This document shows, piece by piece, positions 1 through 8,248 of a DNA stretch of 64,000 bases. The notes beneath the pieces are model-generated. The model was not told where the DNA came from, ran no database searches, and saw only the letters and a list, made by a program, of their open reading frames with translations. Each line of letters starts with the position of its first letter. The stretch's first letter is position 1. The stretch comes from Cytophagales bacterium Alg240-R148 (GTDB taxonomy: Bacteria > Bacteroidota > Bacteroidia > Cytophagales > Cyclobacteriaceae). The translations under genes were made by a program, and so were the position numbers. The stretch lies in the NCBI GenBank assembly GCA_900537185.1, contig LS999827.1, forward strand, positions 129,001 to 193,000, read 5' to 3'.

Positions 1-1185
1 ATCCAATACTTCCGATGCCCATTTTAAATTTGCAATAGACATGGAGGCAGTCCAAGTTAATTTTGATTTATTTCCCACATGGGTTACATAGTTGAGCCCA
101 AATGCACCCGACTGCTGTTGGTTTGAAGCTCCTTCCCTATCGTCTTCATACACCCAATTGGCAGAATCCAAAACGGCTTGCTGACTGGATTTGTCTGCAC
201 CAGCAAATCCCCAAATAGAAAATGTTCTATTTTTGCTCCACGGAAAATTCAACTTAAAAGACAAATCTTGGTAAGCAGTTCCTTCTGCATCTTCCGGTAA
301 AACAGGTTGCAACAGTCCCAATGTTGAATACCGATAATTGAATAAATAAGAACTTTTTTTGTTAGAAGACAAGGGGCCTTCCGAAGCCAAATCCAAACCT
401 ATTAACCCCATTTGCACGGCATGTTCGTGTTTTTGGTTGTTGCCTTCCCTTAATTTCATATCAAATACACCGGAAAGTGCATTTCCATAGTTAGCTGGAA
501 ATGCGGCCGTGTAAAAATCAGAATTATCCAATGCAAAACTACTCAAAGCGGTTATTCCGCCAGCCCCAAAGGCTATTATATCTGAAAAATGACTTGGGTT
601 GGGTATGTCCACGCCTTCCAATCTCCACAACACTCCTTTGGGCGCATTTCCTCGGATAACAATCCCGTTGTTGGCAGTATTTCCTGCAACACCAGCAAAA
701 GAAGTGACCAAACGCGCTGGATCATCTAATCCGCCAGCATACCTTCTGGCTTCCTCAATGGAAAACTGCACCGCACTTACTCCTGCAAGTGGGTTGAGGG
801 CTTCGTTTTTAACAGTGTTTGCAGTCACCTCCAAGCCATCTAGCAGCGTAGCTGTTTCCATTAGCGCTGCCTGGACAACCACTTCCTTTCCGGCTCCGAC
901 CACAATAGCTCTTTTAACAAAAGTCTGGTACCCTATGAAATGGACTTCAAGCACATACCTACCATAGGGCACTTCTGAAAATTCAAACGCCCCATTTACA
1001 TCCGTATTAGTTCCTGTACCTTCCATAGCCCCATTTTTTTTGAGCAGAACGGTGGCAGCCGGTAGTCGAACACCATCTAATTGGTCTATTACAACCCCCC
1101 TAACTACCTGATTTTGAGCCCAAGCAAGGTTGTTATAAAACAAAAAACAAAGAAGAATAAAAAAATATTTAATTAGTTTTGACAT
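1..1185 (-). CDS. TonB-dependent receptor, 5' part (runs off the window)
   Basis: The first 395 codons are visible; the C-terminal barrel lies beyond the left edge. Residues 1-23 are a signal peptide ending AWA-Q. Residues about 25-108 form a carboxypeptidase-D-regulatory-like beta-sandwich (VVRGVVIDQLDG...GRYVLEVHFIGYQ), typical of Bacteroidota outer membrane receptors. Residues about 112-225 are the plug domain, with NNGIVIRGNAPKGVLWRLEG and the following NP and FGAGG stretches. Beta-barrel strands follow. Such proteins import ligands across the outer membrane with TonB-ExbBD energy; the ligand cannot be told from the sequence. No SusD partner is visible on this side. It is divergent from a PAS-LuxR regulator, with a palindrome in the shared intergenic region, so local regulation is plausible. 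Confidence 0.9.
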   Translation of the reverse strand, partial: MSKLIKYFFILLCFLFYNNLAWAQNQVVRGVVIDQLDGVRLPAATVLLKKNGAMEGTGTNTDVNGAFEFSEVPYGRYVLEVHFIGYQTFVKRAIVVGAGKEVVVQAALMETATLLDGLEVTANTVKNEALNPLAGVSAVQFSIEEARRYAGGLDDPARLVTSFAGVAGNTANNGIVIRGNAPKGVLWRLEGVDIPNPSHFSDIIAFGAGGITALSSFALDNSDFYTAAFPANYGNALSGVFDMKLREGNNQKHEHAVQMGLIGLDLASEGPLSSNKKSSYLFNYRYSTLGLLQPVLPEDAEGTAYQDLSFKLNFPWSKNRTFSIWGFAGADKSSQQAVLDSANWVYEDDREGASNQQQSGAFGLNYVTHVGNKSKLTWTASMSIANLKWASEVLD

Positions 1186-1212
1186 AGCACAACCCAGTTG
1201 ATTATTGTGCTT

Positions 1213-1243
1213 CAAAGTTCCACTAAAGAATAACGGCAACCAA
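1213..1243 (-). promoter_or_regulatory. candidate promoter of the TonB receptor gene
   Basis: On the minus strand a TTG (1243-1241) is followed after 20 nt by GAACTTTG (1220-1213). This matches the Bacteroidota -33/-7 pattern (TTG, then TAnnTTTG) with one mismatch in the -7 box. It lies 28 nt before the ATG at 1185. The -33 box directly abuts the palindrome at 1244-1259. Confidence 0.4.
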
Positions 1244-1259
1244 TACTGATTTATCAGTA
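1244..1259. promoter_or_regulatory. 16-bp palindrome, candidate operator
   Basis: TACTGAT-TT-ATCAGTA has perfect 7-bp arms around a 2-bp centre. It lies 5 bp before the ATG of the PAS-LuxR gene and directly upstream of the candidate -33 box of the divergent TonB receptor gene. That position suits a site that controls both genes, possibly bound by the LuxR protein itself (inference). Confidence 0.45.
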
Positions 1260-1264
1260 ATATT

Positions 1265-2047
1265 ATGAAAAACGACTTGCAAACCTTAATGCAGCGGTAC
1301 CACCAACTTCTTGAAAGTCAAAATTTTGATGTACAGCAACTAGATTACAGCATTATAGAAAAACACAAATCCATGTTGTCCGTTCTAGGCCAGGTCAACA
1401 AAAGTTCTGTATCGATTTTTGATTTACACCAACGCGAACACATCTACCTTTCTCCAATGTTTGCCCAAACACTCCACTACGACCTAGAAGAAGCAGAAAA
1501 AATTGGGAATGACTTTTTTGACTCCAAAGTTCATCCAGAAGATTTATTAAAACTAATTGGAGAAGGTATCGTCTTACTGGAGTTATGTTTGGCACTCCCC
1601 CCTCAAAAACAAAAGGAATACAAGCTTGTCAACGAATACCGAATAAAGAATGGCAAAAATGAATTTGTACGGGTCATTGAACAACACCAAATATTGGAAC
1701 ACGACCCAAACAACAATATCTGGTTGGTACTGTCCATAATGGATATTGCGCCAGACCAAGGGTTAGACCAATTAGCAAAAAGTAGATTGATCAACTTCAA
1801 GCTTGGTGAACTCTACGACTTTCCTCCATTTGGCTTTGAAGAAAACCCAAGTCCTACTTTATCCTCAAGAGAAAAAGAAGTCCTCGCTCTTATTTCCAAA
1901 GGCCTAATAAGCAAACAAATTGCAGATAAACTCTATATAAGCGTACATACTGTGAACACGCACAGGCAGCGCATATTAAAAAAACTAAAGGTTAGCAATA
2001 CCTTCGAAGCTATTAAATACGCAGCTGAATTAGGGGTTATCCATTAA
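1265..2047 (+). CDS. PAS-domain LuxR-family transcriptional regulator
   Basis: A 260-residue protein. Residues about 40-150 resemble a PAS fold (SIFDLHQREHIYLSPMF...VHPEDLL). Residues about 195-258 are a clear LuxR/GerE helix-turn-helix: LSSREKEVLALISKGLISKQ, then IADKLYISVHTVNTHRQRIL and KKLKVSN. There is no phosphorylatable receiver domain, so it probably responds to a ligand or protein contact through the PAS domain rather than to a kinase (inference). It is divergent from the TonB receptor, which may be its target. The ATG start follows a palindrome by only 5 bp. It ends 9 bp before the convergent M48 protease gene. Confidence 0.85.
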   Translation: MKNDLQTLMQRYHQLLESQNFDVQQLDYSIIEKHKSMLSVLGQVNKSSVSIFDLHQREHIYLSPMFAQTLHYDLEEAEKIGNDFFDSKVHPEDLLKLIGEGIVLLELCLALPPQKQKEYKLVNEYRIKNGKNEFVRVIEQHQILEHDPNNNIWLVLSIMDIAPDQGLDQLAKSRLINFKLGELYDFPPFGFEENPSPTLSSREKEVLALISKGLISKQIADKLYISVHTVNTHRQRILKKLKVSNTFEAIKYAAELGVIH

Positions 2048-2056
2048 AGTATTGAT

Positions 2057-3292
2057 TTATTGCTCCAAATTGTGCAACCGCTTCAGCAAGGGCGGGTGCG
2101 AATAATGCATGTACACATAAAATGGATGTGGGTATAAATTGCTGAGGTTGTCAACCGACAACTTTTTCAAAGCTTCTGACAATGGGGCCCCTCCATAAGT
2201 TTTTTTAGCGTAGTTATCTGCTTCATACTCATTTTTTCTACTTAATATATTCATCAGCGTGCCGATGGCATGAGAAATTGGGGTGAACAACATGCCATAT
2301 GCCAAAAGATTCAAGTGGACTTTGGACCCTGTACCTCCCAAAGCCATGGATAGATTTTCATTGAACAACAGCAAAGATGCTAGGTACAACATTCCTCCAA
2401 TTTGCAAAGCAGACAAAACCAAAGATTTAATAATGTGCTTCTCTTTATAATGCCCAACTTCATGCGCCAAAACAGCAACCAGTTCTTCTGTACTGTGGTT
2501 TGCAATAAGTGTATCGTACAAAACAATTTTTTTCTTTTTCCCCAACCCTGAAAAAAATGCATTGGCCTTGTTCGACCTTTTGGACCCATCCATTACAAAA
2601 ATATTGGTGATTGGAAAATCAATCTTTTTACTATACGCCGTAATTTTATCCTTTAATTCACCATCTTCCAATGGAACAAGCCGATTGAACAAAGGAAGGA
2701 TAAGGGCAGTATAAAACAAATTAAAAAACAATATAAAGCCTACTGCTACTCCCCAAAAATAAATCCAAAAATTTGTGCCAAGTTCGTTTATTAAAACCAT
2801 TAACGTCCCTAGCAACAGACCACCTAACACAAAAGCGACACCATAGCCTTTAATTTTATCCATCCAAAATGTCTTAATGTTAGTTTTGTTGAAACCATAT
2901 TGTTCTTCCAAAACGAAAGTGGAATACCATTGGAAAGGTATTCCTAGAATATCTGACACAACATAAAGACAGCCAAAAAACAACATCGATTGAATTATTG
3001 GGTCTTGGCTGTACAAGCCAACTTGTTTGTCCAAAAACCCAAAACCACCAAAACCAAGCACCAACAACAATATTATAAAGCTACTGCCTTGCGACAAAAA
3101 CCCAAACTTTATCTGGCTTCGTTTGTAGCGCAAGGATTTTTCATACTGCTCCGAATTGTAATGTGCCTTTAATGCTAAAGGCACAGGCGCATTGGTTTTA
3201 TAATTTAAATTTAGAATGTCCAAAAACATCCCAAACAGAAAATCAATTGAAACAATGACTAAAATAAGAATTAAAAAAGTGTCCATAAGCAA
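2057..3292 (-). CDS. M48 family metallopeptidase, STE24/CAAX-protease-like
   Basis: A 411-residue integral membrane zinc protease. The zinc motif HEVGH starts at His277 (His277, Glu278, His281), and the distal Glu ligand is probably Glu357 in NEYEADNYA. Several hydrophobic segments in the first 240 residues, plus the N-domain pattern PFQWYSTFVLEEQYGFNKT, match the STE24/CAAX prenyl protease 1 branch rather than the short HtpX branch. Bacteria lack prenylated CAAX substrates, so a role in membrane protein quality control is more likely (inference). The start may be the second Met (MDTFLI), two codons in. The gene is monocistronic and convergent with the LuxR regulator. Confidence 0.88.
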   Translation of the reverse strand: MLMDTFLILILVIVSIDFLFGMFLDILNLNYKTNAPVPLALKAHYNSEQYEKSLRYKRSQIKFGFLSQGSSFIILLLVLGFGGFGFLDKQVGLYSQDPIIQSMLFFGCLYVVSDILGIPFQWYSTFVLEEQYGFNKTNIKTFWMDKIKGYGVAFVLGGLLLGTLMVLINELGTNFWIYFWGVAVGFILFFNLFYTALILPLFNRLVPLEDGELKDKITAYSKKIDFPITNIFVMDGSKRSNKANAFFSGLGKKKKIVLYDTLIANHSTEELVAVLAHEVGHYKEKHIIKSLVLSALQIGGMLYLASLLLFNENLSMALGGTGSKVHLNLLAYGMLFTPISHAIGTLMNILSRKNEYEADNYAKKTYGGAPLSEALKKLSVDNLSNLYPHPFYVYMHYSHPPLLKRLHNLEQ

Positions 3293-3948
3293 ATGTATAA
3301 CTTTAGAGCAGCCAACAATTGTACTAATCTCAGAATTGGCTTCTCGTTTTATTCAATTTACAACTATGCAAGTTCCGAATTTTATAGATTTAATTACATC
3401 TTTAAACTCAGTTATATTACATAATTTCAAATTAAAAATTAATGGACTTTTTATGCATGTTTATAAATACAGTGAATTTCTGCAATTATTAGTGAAATGC
3501 GGCGAAATAAGTAAAAACAGAAGACCTATCAGTTTTTTCAATAGACACCAGCACTTCCCAAAACAACCCAACTATCTGATTTTCTATGTTTTGCAAATAA
3601 ACCCAACACTTCAGTAAAATAATAAAAAGCCAATCTTGCAGTATTGACACAGCAGTGATTTTATTTTTTACCAGCATAAAAAACGGCTATATTTTCATTT
3701 TTTACACAAAACTGACATTCAATTTAATGCATAGATATAGCAATAAAGCAAGATCAAACCAACATCTTACTCCCCTTCATTCATCTTTAATAAATACAAT
3801 AGATTCTTTGAGGTTACTTGTCTGTACTTAAAAGGAATCACTACATACCAACGCGCAGAATACCGCCAATGTTGAACTAATGACATAGCATTCAATCATA
3901 ATTGAAGGATATCTATAATAGGGCAGTAAATTAGATAAAGAAGGGACG
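3293..3948. other. gene-free stretch between M48 protease and histidine kinase
   Basis: About 650 bp of AT-rich sequence with no convincing gene on either strand. The open frames here (133 codons on plus, 62 on minus) lack recognisable domains and have unusual composition. It must hold the divergent promoters of the protease and the kinase. I saw no tRNA, strong hairpin with a T-run, or repeat array in it. Confidence 0.5.
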
Positions 3949-5133
3949 ATGACAATTGACGAGCTTAAACACAAATCCGTACTTACGGATAATTTTGATT
4001 CAATAATTACCTACCAAAGTATTTTTCCTAATAAAGGTAAAAAACCGTATTTCTCTTATATAAGTGAAAATGCACATGCGCGGTATCAAACTGCCTTCGA
4101 AAATAATTCATTAGAATATGATAAAATTCTAACCCACTTAAACAAAAGTGATTTAAAAAAACTAAAAAAATTAGAAAGGGTTGCGCTCCGCGACATGTCA
4201 AGAATTGAAGGAGAGTTCAGGTTCCACTTGGAAGGAGACCAATACAGGTGGTACTTCGTCCAATCCACTCCTTCAAAAGAACTAGATGGCTCCATAGTTT
4301 TTAACGGTCTTCTTTTAGACATAACAGAACAAAAGAAGGCATTTTGTTCTACCAAAAAATCTTTAAGCGAAGAGCTTAAATTAAAAAATGAATTGCTTTC
4401 AAAACAAACAGAGCTGAACCGTGCCAATCAAAAGCTTGTTGAAAGCAACAAGGCACTTCACAAAGCCAAAGAAGACCTTGATTCATTCCTCCACAGTCTA
4501 TCGCACGACCTTAAAGCACCCATTGCTTCCCTTTTAGGTTTAATTAACGTTTCAAAAATTGCTGGCAGCAAGGAAGAGATGAAGCTTTTGTTAGATAAAA
4601 AAGAACAAAGCATCATGAAAATGGATGGGTTTATTAATGACATTTTGGACTACACAAGAAACAACCAAAATGGGATCAAAAAAGACTCAATTGATTTAGA
4701 AAGTTTGATCGAAGGAATATTCGAACAATACAGCCACCTCAACGAAGCAGGAAGTATATTAAAAACAACCAGCATCAATGGAGGCGCCTTCGTTAATGAC
4801 AAATTGCGCATTTCCATAATATTGAATAATATTATTTCCAATGCTATAAAATACCGCTCCTTCCACACGCCTTCTTATATAAAAATCCACGCGCACATTG
4901 CTCCAGAAGAAGTTTCTATTAAAATTTCAGATAATGGTATTGGGATACACCCCAGGCATATGGATAAAATTTTCAATAAATTTTACAAAGCATCAGAGTC
5001 TGCTAAAGGCTCTGGTCTTGGGTTATATATAGTAAAAGAAAGTTTAAGTAAGATTGGTGGTACAATTGAAATTCAGTCCGTACCAAATGAAGGTACGGAA
5101 ATACTTTTGGTTGTTCCAAACCAACCCCTTTAA
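3949..5133 (+). CDS. PAS sensor histidine kinase (soluble)
   Basis: A 394-residue protein with no membrane segment. Residues about 20-125 are a PAS-like sensor. Residues about 125-180 form a Lys/Glu/Leu-rich coiled coil. The HisKA H-box is SLSHDLKAPI, with His186 as the predicted phosphorylation site. The HATPase_c domain shows the N-box NNIISNAIKYRS, G1 DNGIGI and G2 GSGLGLYIVKE. All catalytic motifs are intact. No response regulator gene is adjacent, so it is an orphan kinase. It converges with the TerB-like gene with a 4-bp overlap of the stop codons. Confidence 0.9.
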   Translation: MTIDELKHKSVLTDNFDSIITYQSIFPNKGKKPYFSYISENAHARYQTAFENNSLEYDKILTHLNKSDLKKLKKLERVALRDMSRIEGEFRFHLEGDQYRWYFVQSTPSKELDGSIVFNGLLLDITEQKKAFCSTKKSLSEELKLKNELLSKQTELNRANQKLVESNKALHKAKEDLDSFLHSLSHDLKAPIASLLGLINVSKIAGSKEEMKLLLDKKEQSIMKMDGFINDILDYTRNNQNGIKKDSIDLESLIEGIFEQYSHLNEAGSILKTTSINGGAFVNDKLRISIILNNIISNAIKYRSFHTPSYIKIHAHIAPEEVSIKISDNGIGIHPRHMDKIFNKFYKASESAKGSGLGLYIVKESLSKIGGTIEIQSVPNEGTEILLVVPNQPL

Positions 5134-5495
5134 AGACTGAATATTTGTTTTTCAAACTTTTCAATAAGTGCCTCTTGGGTATGGCTAACCCCTCGATAAG
5201 ATTCCGCTACTTTTCTTAGCACCTTTACTGCCTTGTGCTTGTCTTCTTCGTTGAAGTAATCTTTGTATTTTTTTAATTCAAAAATGGCAGCATTGTACGC
5301 TTCATCTATAGTCGGAGCAATTTTGGAATCCAAAATATCAAACCTACTCTTGGCTACCCACGCATCAAAATTTAATTCTTTTTCAATTATTTTTATAAAA
5401 GCATCGCGTTCAGTAGTTTGTAATCCGTTTTGTGATTTTGCTACTGCATAAGCTAATTCGGCTATGGATCTGTATATTTCTCTTTTCTGGTACAT
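5130..5495 (-). CDS. TerB-like small soluble protein
   Basis: A 121-residue, all-helical, charged protein. The segment AELAYAVAKSQNGLQTTERD followed by AFIKIIEKEL resembles the repeated acidic helix pattern of the TerB-like (tellurite-resistance TerB / DjlA N-terminal) fold, though the acidic metal-binding residues are only partly kept. Function unknown. There is no ter cluster nearby, so a tellurite role should not be assumed. It lies downstream of proS on the same strand but beyond a terminator. Its end overlaps the end of the histidine kinase gene. Confidence 0.65.
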   Translation of the reverse strand: MYQKREIYRSIAELAYAVAKSQNGLQTTERDAFIKIIEKELNFDAWVAKSRFDILDSKIAPTIDEAYNAAIFELKKYKDYFNEEDKHKAVKVLRKVAESYRGVSHTQEALIEKFEKQIFSL

Positions 5496-5577
5496 CTACA
5501 TTTTATTATCCCTGTCCAAATATAGTTTTTTTAACTACTTACCGCAATATTAAAAAAAATTAAACTACAATAAACAT

Positions 5578-5610
5578 AAAAAAGGCCTTCTTCGGAAGGC
5601 CTTTTTTTTT
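5578..5610 (-). terminator. rho-independent terminator of proS
   Basis: A perfect 7-bp stem GGCCTTC/GAAGGCC (5584-5590 with 5595-5601) and 4-nt loop, flanked by A-runs and T-runs on both sides so it could work in either direction. It lies 18 bp beyond the proS stop codon. Confidence 0.85.
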
Positions 5611-5628
5611 ATATCCTTTTAGATTTTA

Positions 5629-7104
5629 TTAATACGCTCTGGCAAACAATACCCTTTGGGTAGAAGGCTGTCCAGAATAAACGCATTTTCCTTCTTCCAA
5701 TTCATTATTAAATGGAATACAGCGGATAGTAGCTTTGGTTTCTTCCTTTATTTTCTCTTCCGATTCAGCCGTCCCATCCCAATGTGCCAAAACAAAACCT
5801 CCTTGCGCATCCAACACCTGCTTGAACTCTTCGAAAGAATCAACTTTTGTTGTTTTTTCACTTCTAAAATCATTGGCTTTCTTATAAATATTTTGCTGAA
5901 TATCTTCCAACAAGTCCAAAATTTGGTCCTCAATACCAGCCAAATCGTAGGTATTTTTCTCTTTGGTATCCCGTCTTGCCAATTCCACCGTATTGTTTTC
6001 CAAATCTCTTGGCCCAACAGCCATTCTCAACGGAACTCCCTTTAATTCATACTCCGCAAACTTCCAACCCGGCTTGTGGGTATCGCGGTTATCAAATTTA
6101 ACCGACACACCTTTAGATCGTAGGTTTTTGATGGTTGGTGCCAGTTTATCTTCTATGGCTACGAGTTGTTCATTCCCTTTAAAAATGGGAACAATCACTA
6201 CCTGTATTGGTGCCAATTTAGGAGGCAATACCAGTCCTTCGTCATCGCTATGGGCCATAATCAAAGCACCCATCAAGCGGGTACTTACGCCCCAAGAAGT
6301 CCCCCAAACCAAATCCTGCTTTCCTTCTTTATTGGTAAATTTCACGTCAAATGCCTTAGCAAAATTTTGACCAAGAAAGTGGGATGTCCCGGCTTGTAGC
6401 GCTTTGCCATCTTGCATCAAAGCCTCAATGCAAAAAGTATCCAATGCACCAGGAAACCTTTCAGATTCTGTTTTCACTCCTTGGTACACAGGCATGGCCA
6501 TGAAATCTTCGGCAAAGTTCGCATAAACTTCCACCATTTGTTTGGTTTCAAATTCTGCTTCTTTTTTGGTAGCATGTGCTGTATGCCCTTCTTGCCATAA
6601 AAACTCTGCGGTTCTTAGAAACAAGCGCGTTCTCATTTCCCATCGAACTACATTGGCCCATTGGTTGATCAATAAAGGCAAATCTCTATACGATTGAATC
6701 CATCCTTTATAAGTACTCCATATTACAGTTTCAGAAGTTGGCCTTACAATAAGCTCTTCTTCCAATTTTGCTTCTGGGTCAACCACTACTCCGCTTCCGT
6801 CCTCAGCATTTTTAAGTCTATAATGGGTAACTACCGCACATTCTTTTGCAAAACCCTCCACATGATCGGCTTCCTTGCTCAAATAACTTTTAGGAACAAA
6901 CAAGGGAAAATAAGCATTGGTATGCCCTGTTTCCTTGAACTTTTTGTCCAGCTCTGCCTGCATTTTTTCCCAAATGGAATACCCATAAGGTTTGATCACC
7001 ATACATCCTCTTACCGCCGAATGTTCAGCAAGGTCAGCCTTTTTTACCAACTCGTTGTACCACTCAGAATAATCTTCTGCTCTAGAAGGAATTGCTTTTG
7101 CCAT
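5629..7104 (-). CDS. proS: proline--tRNA ligase (ProRS, type 3)
   Basis: A 491-residue class II aminoacyl-tRNA synthetase that charges tRNA-Pro in the cytoplasm. Motif 2 is in [20 protein letters not shown] and motif 3 in [20 protein letters not shown]. The anticodon-binding domain follows ([12 protein letters not shown]), then the archaeal/eukaryotic-type C-terminal domain ending in a Tyr (LFARAY). The bacterial editing insertion (INS) is absent, which makes this the short type-3 form commonly found in Bacteroidota. A TATATTTG -7 candidate lies 36 bp upstream, and a strong terminator follows. Confidence 0.97.
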   Translation of the reverse strand: MAKAIPSRAEDYSEWYNELVKKADLAEHSAVRGCMVIKPYGYSIWEKMQAELDKKFKETGHTNAYFPLFVPKSYLSKEADHVEGFAKECAVVTHYRLKNAEDGSGVVVDPEAKLEEELIVRPTSETVIWSTYKGWIQSYRDLPLLINQWANVVRWEMRTRLFLRTAEFLWQEGHTAHATKKEAEFETKQMVEVYANFAEDFMAMPVYQGVKTESERFPGALDTFCIEALMQDGKALQAGTSHFLGQNFAKAFDVKFTNKEGKQDLVWGTSWGVSTRLMGALIMAHSDDEGLVLPPKLAPIQVVIVPIFKGNEQLVAIEDKLAPTIKNLRSKGVSVKFDNRDTHKPGWKFAEYELKGVPLRMAVGPRDLENNTVELARRDTKEKNTYDLAGIEDQILDLLEDIQQNIYKKANDFRSEKTTKVDSFEEFKQVLDAQGGFVLAHWDGTAESEEKIKEETKATIRCIPFNNELEEGKCVYSGQPSTQRVLFARAY

Positions 7105-7139
7105 TTTTTGGAATAGTTTTTGTTACAATATTTAATATG

Positions 7140-7147
7140 CAAATATA
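7140..7147 (-). promoter_or_regulatory. candidate -7 box of proS
   Basis: TATATTTG on the minus strand fits the Bacteroidota -7 consensus TAnnTTTG and would leave a leader of about 30 nt before the proS ATG. No good -33 TTG is visible at the expected distance. Confidence 0.3.
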
Positions 7148-7204
7148 AATTATTTAAAGATTTATTGCGTTATAATATTTAAATTGTATCAAAATGAAAA
7201 AGTT

Positions 7205-8236
7205 ATGAAAAGGAAATCACATATAACTGCTGCAATTGGGGTAATTTTATTGTTTTCAAGCACATTTTTTGCACAAGCCCAAGAAAGTGACGACATGTAC
7301 TTTAGAAAGTCTGATCGTAAAAAAAATAATCCTTCTAAAATAGAATCAAAGGAAGTAACTGCTGTCAATTCCTTTTCAGAAAATGAAGATGCAGCCAAGT
7401 CAATTGTTGTTTACGAGACAGTATCTGCTAAAAACATCAACCCAGAATATATAGCAAATGGGGTTGCCGAAGCGGTAGGGACAACTGAGACTTCTTCCAA
7501 CACCTACTTTGAAGAGACTTTCGACAACAATGGGTTGGACAAAATTAATGACTCTACCATAATAGTCGACGCCAATAGATATTATTCCGGAGGCAATGCT
7601 TACAACCAAAATTCTATGTGGCCTTCCACAAGACCCTATACCGTAATGGGATATAGCAGGCATTCTTTCAACAATCCTTATAGCCCATATTACAATAATT
7701 TTTGGGACCCCTACCACGATAGAATTAACAATGATTACAACTACTGTCGTTCTACTTCCGGTAGCATATACACTTATAGAATCCCCAACAATTCTAGTGC
7801 CAACAACACGGTTGAAAACCACAATGGAAGAACGGTGCGTACTAGCAGCAGAACTTCTAGGAGCTCTGTTGTATCCAGCAATGGCATTTCAGACAGGTCA
7901 CTGATAACCAACAACAGCACTACTACTTCTAGAACCAACGCGACCGCTATCAGGAGTAGTCGGACAACGGTAAAAGGAGGCGGGATCAAACAACCGAATA
8001 GTTCTGGTATTAGCTCTTCTAGAAGTTCTACTAATAAAATGTCTCGAAACAACATGAATAGGTCCCGTTCATTTTCTAGAAACTCTAGATCCGGTGGCTC
8101 CTCTAATTCATCTAGCAGAAGTTATTCTAGAACCAATTCATCCAGCAGAAGTTTTAGCGCCCCTTCAAGGAGTTCAGGAAACAGAAGCAGTAGCAGTAGA
8201 TCGAGTAGTAGATCAGGAAGATCTAAAAAAGACTAA
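7205..8236 (+). CDS. secreted Ser/Arg/Asn-rich low-complexity protein
   Basis: A 343-residue protein beginning MKRKSHITAAIGVILLFSS with a signal peptide ending about residue 26 (FAQAQ). A TTG seven codons upstream is in frame, but the ATG gives the better signal peptide. The middle (about 130-200) is rich in Asn, Tyr and Pro (SPYYNNFWDPYHDRINNDYN). The last 140 residues are almost only Ser, Arg, Asn and Thr, with repeated RSS/SRSS/SRTS units and a very basic tail. No enzyme domain is recognised. The tail could be disordered and bind polyanions such as LPS or nucleic acid (inference). It is 12 bp upstream of the FadL-like barrel gene, so they are probably co-transcribed. Confidence 0.75.
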   Translation: MKRKSHITAAIGVILLFSSTFFAQAQESDDMYFRKSDRKKNNPSKIESKEVTAVNSFSENEDAAKSIVVYETVSAKNINPEYIANGVAEAVGTTETSSNTYFEETFDNNGLDKINDSTIIVDANRYYSGGNAYNQNSMWPSTRPYTVMGYSRHSFNNPYSPYYNNFWDPYHDRINNDYNYCRSTSGSIYTYRIPNNSSANNTVENHNGRTVRTSSRTSRSSVVSSNGISDRSLITNNSTTTSRTNATAIRSSRTTVKGGGIKQPNSSGISSSRSSTNKMSRNNMNRSRSFSRNSRSGGSSNSSSRSYSRTNSSSRSFSAPSRSSGNRSSSSRSSSRSGRSKKD

Positions 8237-8248
8237 ACCAACACCTAT

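Noticed and set aside
599-967. 122-codon plus-strand frame inside the TonB receptor
   Set aside because: It is antisense to the plug and regulatory domains of the receptor.
3216-3617. 133-codon plus-strand frame overlapping the start of the M48 gene
   Set aside because: It is antisense to the protease N-terminus for its first part, has no domain, and low-quality composition afterwards.
5130-5495. Tellurite resistance role of the TerB-like protein
   Set aside because: No other ter gene is present, and the TerB-like fold occurs in many unrelated proteins.
7400-8055. Long minus-strand frames opposite the Ser/Arg-rich gene
   Set aside because: They are Leu/Val-rich complements of Ser/Asn/Arg codons, as expected of low-complexity shadows.
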